A DNA stretch of 64,000 nt from Plantago major (taxonomy: Eukaryota; Streptophyta; Magnoliopsida; Lamiales; Plantaginaceae). This document shows positions 48,526 through 60,350 of the stretch, one piece after another (positions within the stretch are counted from its first letter, which is position 1; the number at the start of each line of letters is the position of its first letter). The stretch covers positions 16,518,667 to 16,582,666 of the forward strand of contig CM048842.1 of NCBI GenBank assembly GCA_026545765.1, written 5' to 3'. The notes beneath the pieces were generated by a model that worked only from the letters and a program-made list of their open reading frames with translations, was not told the DNA's origin and made no database searches. A program made the translations under genes and the position numbers.

Positions 48526-48980
48526 CGACCGTTCATGGATGTATGCGATAAATGCAATGTAAATAGCGAGTTTCTAGGAGTTTAGAGAAGGGTTAAAGGT
48601 TTCATCTCGTTTGCCATGGGACACCGGTTTGTGCAATTGGGGGTTGATAAAGTGTCCTTGCACATTGGAAACTCATGAAACAAGCAATTTATGACGCCTC
48701 TTTGCGGATTCGAGCACTTGCGACGTTATGGATTCATGCCCGAGTATCATGTATGGATTCATCACGGTGAGGAAGCACCGTCATGGCATACCTCCGATGG
48801 AGGGAGGCGGGGTTTGGGGCCGCCTATTGAGTGCCTTTGTCGGAACATGTGCATGGTGTATTAGGAGGAGGATGTAGATCTGTTGGAATGCAAGTTACGT
48901 GGTAGGAGCGTCACAAGTGATGAGGAGGGGTGCATGAGAATGAGGAGTTTCATCCGTTTTGTCTCTAAGCTTGTATAACT
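48526..48980 (+). pseudogene. Degraded extra copy of the TNPD N-terminal region
   Basis: In broken frames this stretch encodes FDRSWMY, LIKCPCT, a GFMPEYHVWIHHGEEA-like piece, then CMVY..EEDVDLLECKLRG. The same motifs recur, better preserved, at 49,195-49,440 (DRGWMYCRTL, LIKCPCTMKK) and 49,890-49,960 (CMIYWEEDADLIECKLRGK). So the 5' part of TNPD is present twice, and the first copy joins the transposase-associated domain to the start of Transposase_21 with the intervening part shortened. It has several in-frame stops (for example after the CMVY motif). It could be a tandem duplication or the remains of a rearranged relative. Confidence 0.7.
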
Positions 48981-49194
48981 AGTAATCATTAGTTGATATA
49001 TATATGAAACCAAACATTATGGTAAAATTGAAGTGATGTAACTTATATTATGTAATGCCTTAACAATTGGTGAAGCTAATATAACTTATATTACGTAGCA
49101 ATTGATTGAATTATTGTGAAATTGATTTATTACCGTAAATGAAAGACCTCGATCTAATGAATTTAAGCGTGTCGGGTTATTATCTAATTATTCA

Positions 49195-52100
49195 ATGAAT
49201 ACCGATCGTGGATGGATGTATTGTCGTACTCTCAATGGCGAGTTCAATGGAGTTTTCGAAGGGGTTGAAGATTTCATTGCATTTGCAATCTCAAATCCAG
49301 CTTGTGTAAAGGACGGGTTGATAAAGTGCCCTTGTACAATGAAAAAGTTCAGAAACAAGCAATACCTGACTCCTACAGCGGTAGTCCAGCACTTGAGAAA
49401 AATGGATTCCTGCTTGCGTATCAGGTATGGAATCATCATGGTGAGAAAGCAGCACCGTCCAATACATATGACCAATACAGACAGCGTGGAAGGAAGAGAA
49501 AAAATGAACAAGTCGGGAACAATCCCAATCAAGGCGATGCTATTCGAGCTCGAGTCGAACAAATGGTGTACGATCTTTGCGGGCGGAGTTCGTGGACACA
49601 ACCTTTGAAACCGAGGTGGAGGTGGAGGAACCACCGAATCCGAGGATCGGTTGTTCTTTGACTTGTTAGAATCATCAAGGAAGCGGTTTACGGGTGTAAG
49701 CTCACCGAGTTGTCTTTGTTATCTCGGCTAATGAGTTGTAATGGCTAATGGCCGCAATCAAACGAGCTTCAATGAATGGGTTGGCGTAATGTCGGACCTT
49801 TGTCTGAAGAAAACCTAGTTCCCACCAACTTTTACCAAGCGAAGAAAAGATGCGGATTAGAAATTTTGTGGTAACCATAGGTATTGTCCGAAAATGTGCA
49901 TGATATATTGGGAGGAGGATGCAGATCTAATAGAATGCAAGTTACGTGGTAAGGCAACGTACAAGCGTTACAAGGAGGGCTGCAAAGAACGACAAAGAAA
50001 AATCTCTCACATAAGAAAATGTGGTACTTCCCTAGCACCTCGTTTGAAAAGATTGTATGCTTCAAGTGCTTCGGATAAAATGCGGTGGCACAAGGCGAGT
50101 AATCTCGGATAATCTTTGAAGGTGGTAGAATGGACCATCCAAAGACTCACCGCATGGAAATCGTTTGACAAGACATATCCGAGTTTGCGGCCGAATCTAG
50201 AAATGTACGTTTGGGACTTTATGCGGATGGTTTTAACTGCTCGGTAGTGAACGTAAATACTCTTGTTGGCGATTATGCTCACACCGCATAATCGCCCCGG
50301 TGAGTGCATGAAGGAGCCATTCATGTTTACATTGCATTGGTGCACAGGCGAAAGATCCTGGATCGACGTTGGATGTTTTCTTGCAACCCCTAATCAAGGA
50401 GCTGATCGAGTTGTGGGCGGATGGTATCCTGCATATGATGTGTCGACAAAAAGAACTTCACCTTGAGAGCTCTTCTTTGGACCGTGGTGACTTCCTGCGT
50501 ACTCCATGCTATCGAAGGAAAAAGCAATGAGGAAATATGCATGTCCACATTGCTTGGAGGATCTGGATGCATTTAGGCGAAGGGTAGTGGAAAATTTTGT
50601 TGGTTTGATTGTCATCGTAGGTTGCTAGAAAGTGACCATCCGTTCAGGAAGAACAAGGATCAATTCTTGAAAAATAAAGTCGTCAACAAAAAAGCCCCGA
50701 CAAGACTTACTGGTGCACAAATTCTTGCGGAGATTGATAGATTGGGTCTTATGAAGGTGAGCTTGGGTGGATGAAGCATAACGAGAAAATTGGTAAAAAT
50801 GTGGTTGGAGGAAGAGAAGCATTTTTGGGACTTGCCTTCTTGGGCGGTCTTCTTATGCGTCAACTTAGATTTCATGCACATTGAGAAGAACGTGTTCGAG
50901 AACTTATTCAATACACTTTGCAACATTGAGGGAAAAACAAAGGACCATGCGAAGTCTAGATCCGAGTTGTCGACATGGTGTAAAAGGCCTGAGTTGACAA
51001 AGAAGGATGAGAATGGTAAGTATCCGAAAGCGTGCTACACAATTGACAACGCTTCTAGGTCAATTTTGTTTGATTGGGTGAGGGCATTGAGTTTCCAAGA
51101 TAATTACGCCTCAAATTTAGAGAGGTGTGGATTTGAAGAAGACAAAGGTTTATGGGATGAAGAGCCACGATCGCATGTGTTCATGGAGAGGCTTATCACG
51201 GTAGCATTTCGAGAGCTTCTGCCGAAACACGTATGGACTGCTATCACCGAGTTGAGCTTATTTTTCAAAAATTTAGGCACAAGGGTGGTTCATGATAAAG
51301 TGTTGGAAAATCTTGAAAGGAACATACCATTGATTCTATGCAAGCTCGCGTATCTTTCCACCGAAATGGTTTGATTCTATGGAGCACTTGTCGGTTCACC
51401 TTCCTCATGAAGCGAGACTTGCTGTCCGGTTCGATGTCGATGGATGTATCCATTCGAGAGGTACTTGGGAAATTGAAGAAGTATGTCAACAACAAAGGTA
51501 AACTGAAGGTTCGATTGCCAATGCCTACATTCGAGAGGAAAGCGCAACCTTCGCTCTTATTACTTTGATGAACACGTCCCTACGAAGACAAGCAAGGCTC
51601 GAAATGCGAGACACATTCGTAGTTCAAGCGGATGATGAGTTTTCCCTATCTGTCTTGAGGTATCGGAGACCTCTTGGTGCGACTAAGAAAGAATATCTTA
51701 CGGATAAAGAGTTGAAAGCATTTCAATATTATGTCCTCACGAATTATCTTTGAGGTTGACCGATATATGGTACTATTTGCGAGTCGACAACCATTTATTT
51801 AAATTTTAATATAGCTACATGAAGTCTCTACTTCAATTATAGACTTATCATCGAATCAATGTTTGCTTTTTCAAAAAGCGTTGTTTGGCGTAAAATCCTC
51901 GGATGACGGAGGATACACTAGAGGAACTACTTGACTCAAAAATTCCTGAAATTTCCAGTTGGTTCCAGAGTATGTCCGAATCCTATTAACAACGTCACAT
52001 GCATATACTTAAAGGCTCTCATGAGTCCATTCAAAAAGGTCTACACATTCCCAGGTTATATAGTCAATGGCCTTAGGTTCCACACGACTGAATGTAACAC

Positions 52101-52404
52101 GGCCATGGCGACAAGCAACTCCGGGGTGTGTGTTAATGGTGCAGAAGAGTATGGAGACGCTACTTTGTTTGATTTCCACGGCAAGCTAAAAGCGAATTGT
52201 GAGGATTGAATATTACGGATTGCCATTTAAACGAACCTTCTTGTTTGGCGTTGAGTGGTATGATCCTAATCCGAGGTACGAGGAAGAGCAGCGGTATGAA
52301 ATGGTTGATGTGAACCAAAAGAAGAGGTACCGAACCAAGTATGAACCATTTATTCGGCGACTCAAGCACGACAAGTGGTGTTTCTTGAATATCCAAGCGC
52401 GATA
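49195..52404 (+). pseudogene. TNPD-like CACTA transposase
   Basis: Domain order matches plant TNPD. The transposase-associated domain comes first (MNTDRGWMYCRTL..LIKCPCTMKKF, from 49,195). Transposase_21 follows (CMIYWEEDADL near 49,897; LTPHNRPGECMKEPF near 50,270; FMHIEKNVFENLFNTLCNIEGK near 50,870). Next is DUF4218 (MEHLSVHLPHEARLA near 51,378; EVLGKLKKYVNNKGK near 51,458), then DUF4216 (FPGYIVNGLRFHTTECN near 52,040; GLPFKRTFLFGVEWYD near 52,210). TNPD would cut at the element's ends in the nucleus. The longest intact run is 194 codons (50,790-51,374). In-frame stops and frame changes occur throughout, for example between 50,460 and 50,790, so it is a pseudogene here. Start at 49,195 fits the M-x-x-D-R-x-W-M family beginning. 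Confidence 0.9.
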
Positions 52405-52701
52405 AGGGGAATGGTTAGGCTGCGGTACCTATTCGTGCTCGCTCGAAAGTGGAGTACATTGAGAAAGACGACTCAATTACCAACTCGTACCAACAAGAGG
52501 ATGTCGATAAACAAGCAGAAGATCCCATAGAAGCAGATGATGAGTTGTTTGATCTGCACGAGGACCAATATGTAGTCTTAGAGGACGGCTATAATGGTAT
52601 ATTATGTGTATTATGAGTAATTATATGTGTTATTATAATCTGTTATGTATTATAACTCGTACTAACACATTTTTATTGTATTTATTACATTTTTTTTGCA
52701 G
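52405..52701 (+). other. TNPD tail and intron before the TNPA-like region
   Basis: An acidic coding tail (EADDELFDLHEDQYVVLEDG, about 52,530-52,593) is followed by a likely intron: donor GTATATTATG near 52,596, acceptor TTTTTTTGCAG at 52,701. In En/Spm, TNPD and TNPA come from one transcript by alternative splicing, which this arrangement would allow. Confidence 0.5.
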
Positions 52702-54470
52702 ATGCATGACGGAGCGTCCACCTATCGTCCCCGCAGCGGCCGCATGATAGTGGTGGGTCGGGACACCGTCGAACGAGGAGGGCTCGAAGATCGTGACATG
52801 TGTCTCGGATTCCTGAGACCCCCCGGGCAGGAGAGAGCAGCCGTGGCTCTACCAGTCAGCCCGGACACATGCTGGAGGACGACCACGACGATTGTCCCTA
52901 CCTCGTGTTCGATCCACATACTAAAGTAATGCATATTCGTTTCTTGTATCTTATACATTCACAACAGCTTATGGCCTCGGGAGGTGCACAACAAACTAGG
53001 TGACATCTTCCGGAGCAGGAGAGAGCCACCGGGGCAGGGTGGTGAGTGTTGGAGCCACATCTCGGAGCGCATGAGGGCCGAGTACTTCGATGAGCTGAGG
53101 GTAAGTTAAATTATGACATTCATTTGTTTGTAATTATAATTAATCGTTTTAATATGAGTGGTATGTTAGCCACTGTATGTGAGTGGTATGTTAGCCACTT
53201 TATTTGGGTGATATGTTAGTCACCTTTGTGTTAGTAAATTTTAGGACAATGTGAGTGGTATGTTAGACACTGTATGTGAGTGGTATGTTAGCCACTTTAT
53301 TTGGGTGATATGTTAGTCACCATTGTGTTAGTAAATTTTAGGACAATGTGAGTGGTATGTTAGCCACTGTATGTGAGTGGTATGTTAGCCACTTTATTTG
53401 GGTGATATGTTAGTCACCATTGTGTTACTAAATTTTAGGACAATGTGAGTGGTATGTTAGCCACTGTATGTGAGTGGTATGTTAGCCACTTTATTTGGGT
53501 GATATGTTAGTCACCATATCTGTTATGTTGTTAGGACATGTATTGACTTTGGATGTTGTATGAAATTGGGAATGTAGAAGGAGTACTTCATTCCCAACAG
53601 GTTGATCCCACAGATCTGGCGTTTACAAGGCATGGGATCCAAATCTGAGGATATGGTCATGCGTGGAAGGCCATTCGGGATCGGGTGGCCCAATCCCTCC
53701 ACGAGTTGATGCAACGAGTGGGCCCTTTGGGATGCCTCATCGGCGAATCGATGTCCGGGGCGTTGCTTGGACCACAGTGAGCGGGCATCCCGATCGTCTG
53801 GCGGGAAGGGCGTTCACCACCTTGGGAGGCGATCTCATTGCGATTATTATCAATCGGTGCGTATATATGTGTTTTGCAATCTAGCATTACGTGTATATGA
53901 AGTCTCTGCTGCTCTATTACTTGTAGATGATAAATTGTTGACTAGATCTGGTTTGATTCGGTGTACGGGAGGTGACATCCAAGTATGCCATCTTCAAGAA
54001 GGCAGCGGAAGGCGGGGTATGGACCGATTGCGGGCCTCGTCTATATTGATATGTTTATGTTGCTTAAAGTTCATATTTGTACACTATTACAAGTTACTTT
54101 TTAAAAGCGATGGCGATCATTATATCTGCTATTTACGATTTCAGGTGAGGTTGATGCTTTCGGTGGCGGCGGAGGGCGAGGCGTGATGTGTTGTCAATGA
54201 ACAAGTTGACAACATCTTCCTAGAGGTCAACAAACCGGACAAGAAAGGCGAATATATGGACTCGGGAGCCTCGGTTTGCATCTCGCTAGTCCGGCGTGCT
54301 CCTCATCATCATCCCAAAGATCCAGACGTCCGGTTTACACACGTGACCAGGTCTCGAAATGGTGCGATGCGGTCAGAACATGTTGCTCGGCTAACTCAAG
54401 AGATGGAGCAACAAAGGGGCGAGATGGAGCGCCATGACAGAGAACGAAGGAGGAGAACGGCGCCTTGATT
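52702..54470 (+). pseudogene. TNPA-like CACTA protein (Transposase_24 / Ptta-En/Spm type)
   Basis: A set of exons in broken frames. MHDGASTYRPRSGR begins at 52,702. A stretch ending AEYFDELR meets a donor at 53,101. After a repeat-filled intron (53,101-53,577) comes EYFIPNRLIPQIW and GHSGSGGPIPPRVDAT. Later come a VNKPDKKGEYMDSG-like segment (54,215-54,270) and a C-terminal coiled/charged end (LTQEMEQQRGEMERHDRERR, 54,391-54,450) before TGA. Plant transposase Ptta/En/Spm proteins have this layout and bind the subterminal repeats. Frame changes and stops make it nonfunctional as read here. The family call is reasonable but less certain than for TNPD. Confidence 0.65.
53155..53517. repeat. 97-bp minisatellite inside the TNPA-like intron
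   Basis: Nearly four copies of a 97-bp unit (GACAAT at 53,245, 53,342 and 53,439). Each unit contains two GTGAGTGGTATGTTAGCCAC and one GGGTGATATGTTAGTCACC, themselves short inverted repeats (GTGGT..GCCAC). Copies differ at only a few bases. Confidence 0.92.
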
Positions 54471-54714
54471 CTGAATGGAGCGATTCATGTCCCGATTCGC
54501 CATCACCCACCCCCACCCGTCTGATAGCTAGTTATGTATCTGTATGTTCGGATTTTTTTCATATTTACACTTGTTTGGATAATTTCTCCAGCTCCGAATA
54601 TTACTTTTTTATTCATTGAAACATTTTCCGTATTATTGATTTATTATCGAATATTATATTGATTAAATAGGTGAACTACGAAAAATAGGGATTAATATGA
54701 AATAAATAGTGACG
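54471..54714. other. CACTA 3' untranslated spacer
   Basis: AT-rich noncoding sequence after the TNPA-like stop, before the right subterminal repeats. Nothing else seen. Confidence 0.5.
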
Positions 54715-55059
54715 GAAGTAGTGACGGAATACACAGTGACGGAATTAGTGACGGAATTTCAAATTCCGTCACTAGTCCAATTAAAATATTTAGCGACGGA
54801 TAGGATCTATCCGTCGCTAAATATAGCGACGGATAGGATCCTAAATATAGCGACGGATAGATCCTATCCGTCGCTAAATTTCGGAATTAAAAAAAAAAAT
54901 AATTGGTCACTCCGTCGTCCAATCCGTCGCGAATTGGACGACGGATTGTTATCCGTCGCCACAGCTCCAGGGGGGCGACGAATTTTTTATCCGTCGCCCG
55001 AGGCGACGGATATGGGCAGATGGCGACGGATCTATCGCTCTGAGCCGATTTTTGTAGTG
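54715..55059. repeat. CACTA right subterminal repeat array
   Basis: First four GTGACGGAA motifs, then AGCGACGGATAGGATCTATCCGTCGCT-like palindromes, then GGACGACGGATTG and GGCGACGGATATG units, ending at TTTTTGTAGTG. The GTGACGGAA subset differs from the GCGACGGAT motifs of the left end. Confidence 0.88.
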
Positions 55060-55062
55060 TAA
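55060..55062. repeat. Right target-site duplication (TAA) of the CACTA element
   Basis: Matches 47,450-47,452. Confidence 0.9.
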
Positions 55063-57730
55063 AGTAGTGAACCTATCAATTTCCTATACTTATGTTCTTC
55101 AACACTCTTGTCTGATTCAGTATAGGTCATTTTGGTTCCAATGCTCATAGGTATCTTAGCATTCTTTTCAGAAGGCTTAAGATTGAATTTTGTGAGCATA
55201 TCTTTTGCATACTTTGTTTGACTAATGAATATTCCATCATTGAGTTGCTTGACTTGCAATCCTAGAAAATAATTCATTTCTCCCATCATGCTCATCTCAA
55301 ACTTACTTTTCATGAGATTTGCAAAGTCATTACAAAGTTGCTTGTCCTTAGATCCAAATATGATGTCATCAACATATACTTGAACTAAGAGTAGTTTCCC
55401 ATCCTGGTTTAAGGTAAATAAAGTTATATCAACTTCACCTTTCTTGAAACCACTTTCCAGAAGGTATTTGGCCAAAGTGTCATACCATGCTCTTGGAGCC
55501 TGTTTCAGTCCATACAGAGCTTTCTGTAGTTTATAAACCATTCTACTTTCTGAGGAAACTTCAAAGCCCGGTGGTTGCTCAACATAAACTTCTTCTGCAA
55601 GTTCACCGTTCAAGAATTCACTTTTGACATCCATCTGATAAACTTTAAAATCTTTATGAGCTGCAAAGGCTAGAAAGAGTCTTATTGCATCCAATCGCAA
55701 CGGTGCAAATGACTCATCAAAATCTAAGCCTTCAGTCTGGGTAAATCCCTTGGCAACCAATCTTGCTTTGTTTCTGGTTATTTCACCAGATTCATTCATT
55801 TTGTTTCTGAAAACCCATTTAGTTCCAATCAAAGATATTCCTTCCATGAATGGAACTAATTTCCAGACTTTGTTTCTCTCAAATTGATCCATCTCTTCTT
55901 GCATTGCAGATATCCAGTCTTGGTCTCCTAATGCTTCTTCTATATTTTTGGGTTCAATATTTGAGATGAAACATCCAAAGAGAGAATTAGCATTTTCAGC
56001 TATTGCTCTCCTAGTCCTAACACCTTGATTAATTGGTCCAATCACATCTTTTGCAGGATGATCCTTGATCCATCTCATCATAGGTTTAGTGCTAGTAGGA
56101 TCAATATCCAAATGATTTGAATGAGAATCACTGGGATTTTGATTTGATACTTTTTCAGTATCTAAGACATTTTGCTCCTCAGAAGGGCAATTAATGTCTG
56201 ACACTTGTTCAGCGTTTGAGCTATCTGGAACATGTCTTTCAGAGAGATTGTTTCCAGAGATAGCTTCATGATGAACATCTTCAGTTTCCATTTCTGGAAG
56301 TTTCATAGGAAATTCTTCATCATGTTTGTGAGTCATCTTGTTGTTACTAGGCACTTCATGCTTTTCTACGTCAGAGTCATCCTCACTTTCCATAATGATG
56401 TTTCTCCTTTCTGAGGATTCTTCTTCAGGATCCCTTAACATTAGTTCTTTGAACCTTTCTGAGAGTTCATCATTAGGAGGTGTTTTCTTGCTTCCTTCAT
56501 AGAATACAACATGAACTGATTCTTCAATTTTCTTTGTTCTTTTGTTGTAAATTCTGTAGGCTTTGCTATTCGTGGAATAGCCAAGAAATACACTTTCATC
56601 TGCCTTTGGTTGAAATGTTCTCAGATAATCTTTTCCATTGTTTAGAACAAAACATCTACAACTAAATACTCTCAGATGTTTGATATTAGGGGGTCTACCA
56701 ACCAAGATTTCATAAGGGGTCTTGTCATGGTGTTTGTTTATCAAACATACATTACGAGTGTAGCAGTGTGTTTACGACTTCAACCCAATAAATTTCACTT
56801 ATTTCGATTCACTAGCATCGTCTTTGCAGCTTATTTAAGGGTTCTGTTTTTCCTTTCTGCAATACCATTTTGTTGAGGTGTTCTTACAGAGGATAGTTGG
56901 TGTTGTATACCTTTGCAGGTACAAAACTCCTTTATGTACTGGTTGACAAACTCAGTACCATGATGCTCGATTGCAGATACCTTGTCATTTTCATGACTTC
57001 AAGCTTTTTTCAAGTTTGGTATCTCCACCTGGCGTCGATTTGTGTTTCGGAAAAACCCAAGTGAATCTTGAGAAATCATCTACAACAACGGACCATACTT
57101 CTTTCCTGCATAACTAGTTACGATGATTCAAAAGATCCATATGTAGTAGTGCGTTGGTCTAACACTAGAGTGTCTAGTTTTGGACTTGAAAGAGATTTTG
57201 GATTGTTTCCCCATCGACATGCGAGCAGATATCATCCTTTACGAAGACGTTTTGGGAAGGCCAACCACTAACTCTTTCTTGGCAAGTTTGTTCGAGTTTT
57301 GAAGTTCAAGTGACTCATTCTTTTGTGCCATAACCGTGCTCTTACGTGACCAGATTGACTCACCATGAGACATTCTTCGATCGTGGCGGATGCCCAATCA
57401 ACATAAAGATCGCCTTTCGAAAGCAACCAAGACTGCGCTTTGACTCATTGTCAATTAGTTTGCGATATTTTGCTTTGAATTTTATAGTAAAACCTTTATG
57501 CAAACCTGCTCATGCTAAATAGATTGTATTTCAAATCCTTAACATGTAATATGTCGGTGATTGTTAATGTTCCCAATTTGACGTTGCAAATCCCGGAGAG
57601 GATTTAATTCTCCTCCAAATCGATATCTGGTCACGTGTTGCAAGCTTTGTAATCGACGGTTGCTTTATCTCTGTCATGTGCTTTCGCATCCACTATCAAA
57701 TAGCCATTGTGCTTTGGTCCGGAAGCATTA
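55063..57730 (-). pseudogene. pol: pol of element A: protease, integrase, reverse transcriptase
   Basis: Sense order on the minus strand: protease FDSG region (about 57,690-57,725), integrase (about 56,700-57,400, with the [16 protein letters not shown]-terminal piece near 56,700), a variable acidic linker ([18 protein letters not shown]), then a well-preserved Copia reverse transcriptase with [26 protein letters not shown] and [12 protein letters not shown]. The long open stretch 55,075-56,744 covers the integrase tail to the end of reverse transcriptase. RNase H continues at 47,449, beyond the CACTA. Strongly homologous to B. A fossil; the integrase part is the most decayed. Confidence 0.88.
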
Positions 57731-60242
57731 CGCACATAACGAGAACAGGAGATTAGGTTCTCATTTACTGATTGGAACCATCAGACTAAACAATCTTCCA
57801 AGGGAATCCATTTTGAATGAATTTCCTTGGAACATTCTTTTTGTCGATAGGAACATAAGGAGGAATTGATTGAATGATTATCATTATTAAGAATTATTTT
57901 CTTCCTTGATGTGTTCCTAGGTGCTCCATTCGGTGCTTTCGATACATCAGTTTCGAGTTTGCTTTTCAGCAAACTTAGCTTTCCTTGCCAGATTTCTTCT
58001 AGCCCTGGCATTCAGATTTTCAGTGGCTTGATTCAACTTCCACTTCTGATAATTGCTTTGAGCAATTCTAGCCTTTAGCCATCGTTCTTGCTCTTGTTTG
58101 TATTCATGAGCAAGTTGTTTCCCGATGCCTTTGTAGCCAATACCGTTTCGAGCACTTGAAGCTATCTGAGATCTTTTCTCAGCAGCTTTGCTAGTCTCTG
58201 GTTGATCCAATTTCTTTCCAGAAAAAGTGACATGAGAGAAATTGCCAGCTCCTGCAATTTTACCCTTTTGAGAGACATAGCACTGTGGGTGTTTACACTT
58301 TTCAGTGTTGTGTTTCTTTTCAGAGACGTGCCCATCAGTTTTATTTTTTACTTGTTTTGCCCACAAAGGTTTAGTCGCAACTGCTTTTCCTTTGTCAACA
58401 ATCTTCGTCTTCTGACCGATACTATAGATTGCATGGGAACCATCTTGCTAAGTACTTACAAATCTTCTTCTTTCCTCACTCTTATTCAGAGTGATAGAAC
58501 ACTCTGTCATGTATTCAAATTCAAGTCCTTTCTTTTCTGAAGGATCTCTTAAGTAAGATTGTACTTCAGTAAGAGTGTCACTAGCTTTGGCATAAGATTG
58601 AAAAGATAATTCTTTCTTTTTGAGTTCCTTGTTCTCAGAAAGAAGATCTTCATATTTCTTTCGTAGTTCAGCCATTGCTTCTTTATGTGACTTTTCAGTC
58701 TCAGATATCTGAGCTTTGAGAAATGCATTTTCAGCATCCTTTTTCTCAGATATCTTAACTAATTGAGAATTTTCCTTTGCAAGAGAATTCTTTTCTTCTT
58801 CAAGATCTTCGGCTCTAGCTCGGATCATTAGAAATTCTCTTTCATAGATGTCAAGATCTTTCCTGAGACTTTCTAGATCTTTTATTTCTTCTTCATCACT
58901 TTCATAAGTATAACAAGAAGTATGTGTTACCTCATCAGCCATAAGACAGATTTCTATGTTAGAGATGTCTGGACCGTCAATCTCAGCAACTCCACACATT
59001 TCATTCTTCTTGAGGCCGAAGTCGATTATATCATGAGTAACTCCACATAATTCTGGTGATGGTAAGATTGAGTCATCTGAATTGTCATCTTCAGAATCTG
59101 TTTCATAGTCTAGAGCATCCAGTTGAGTTTGGATTTTCTTTCTTTCTTCAGTTAATAAGGCTTTCTGGCTTCTTCTGAAGATTCTTCTATCTTTCTTGTC
59201 ACCTGTCCTTAGTTTGTTGAAGGCAGGACAATCCTTCTTGAAGTGACCAGGTTTCTGACAATAGAAGCAGATATCGTTTCCAATTTCTACTTCCTCAGTA
59301 CATGATGCTTTCTGAGCTGGCTTGTTCAGTGAGCTTTGCATATTTTTGTACTGGTGATAGTTTGAGCCTAGATGCTTTTTCAGCTTCTCTTTGGCTTTTC
59401 TTCTCTCAATTTCTCGACTGACATATTTGCTCATTTGCTTTGCAGCAAGAGCATCCTCAGTCTCTTCCTTGCTTTTCTTCTTTTCAGAAGTTCCTTGAGC
59501 AACTAGAGCAATATTCTGCAACTTTTCAGTTGTTTGTTCTCTTTGTGTTGTCTCATAATCAACCGTAGCAAGATGTGAGAAGAGTTCTACTGGAGTGATA
59601 TTTGGCATACCTTGATTGAAATAAAAGAATTTAGTATGCTCCCAGTTGTGGTTAAGACTTCTGACAATAGTCTTAATGTTTTCCTTCGAGAGTATCTGTT
59701 GCTTTCCCCAAGTCTTTGCCATATCACTCATGAGTGGTGAATCAAATCTAGTTCTTCCGAGTTTCAGGGTCCTTGTTTGAAATTTTGAAATTTCAACTTG
59801 AGAACTTCGAACTTGTTTTCTTTGGTTTCTCGATTAAGCATGATTTCTTCAATCGGTTGCCGTGCAATTTCGCCATTTAGCACCCACGCTTTACCTTGTA
59901 TGTGCTCAGGTGTAGATCTGATGATGATATTACGAGCTTGACCATCCAAACGATTTCTCTTGGCATCTTCCGATGTCCAGAGTTCTCTGGGCTTTGGTTC
60001 GTAAATAACTTGACTAGTAGATCTCCCACTTGTTGACGCATCAGTTTGTGAAGATCCTTCGCTTTGATCTCTGTCTCTACCATTAGAAACCTCCATGACT
60101 TGTTTAAGTTGTTGAATGACTATTAGGCCATTTTTTATTACTTCGATCATTTCGTCACTTATGGCTTCAAGGTGGAGCATCATGTTATTTTTCCATTTCT
60201 CGTAGTTCTCTGGTTTGAGAATGGGTGCATCACTCGAGACAT
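57731..60242 (-). pseudogene. gag: gag of element A
   Basis: Starts MSSSDAPILKPENYEKW-type sequence at 60,242 (after the words TGTGCAG). The open stretch 58,448-59,731 is the best-preserved Gag in the window: [40 protein letters not shown], zinc knuckle [15 protein letters not shown] (CX2CX4HX4C, near 59,240), acidic stretch YETDSEDDNSDDS, then a long coiled coil (DIYEREFLMIRARAEDLEEE, near 58,790-58,860). A basic region (NLNARARRNLARKAKFAEK) follows before protease. Gag binds and packages RNA; Sirevirus Gag coiled coils are a known hallmark. Broken in some places. Confidence 0.87.
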
Positions 60243-60336
60243 TCTGCACACTTAACACACAAATTAAATAGTCCTAAATGGACAAAGTTCCTTCACCTAT
60301 CTGGGATCTAGGTTCATCTGGAAGGCTTGAACCTCC

Positions 60337-60348
60337 TACTCGATACCA
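60337..60348 (-). promoter_or_regulatory. Primer binding site of element A
   Basis: Minus-strand TGGTATCG... two bases from the LTR end, at the position of the initiator-Met tRNA site in B and F; slightly degraded. Confidence 0.75.
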
Positions 60349-60350
60349 CT

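Larger units (their letters stand above)
47453..55059 (+). mobile_element. CACTA (En/Spm) DNA transposon, 7,607 bp
   Basis: Left end CACTACAAGAAAAA, right end TTTTTGTAGTG, 3-bp duplication TAA: a textbook CACTA insertion. Both ends carry arrays of GCGACGGAT motifs in both orientations. Inside, on the plus strand, are a leader, a truncated transposase-associated segment, a TNPD-like gene and a TNPA-like gene. The ends look complete, but the transposase frames have several stops and frame changes, so it is probably not autonomous now; it might still be moved by an active relative. It lies opposite in orientation to its host A and is younger than A. Confidence 0.93.
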
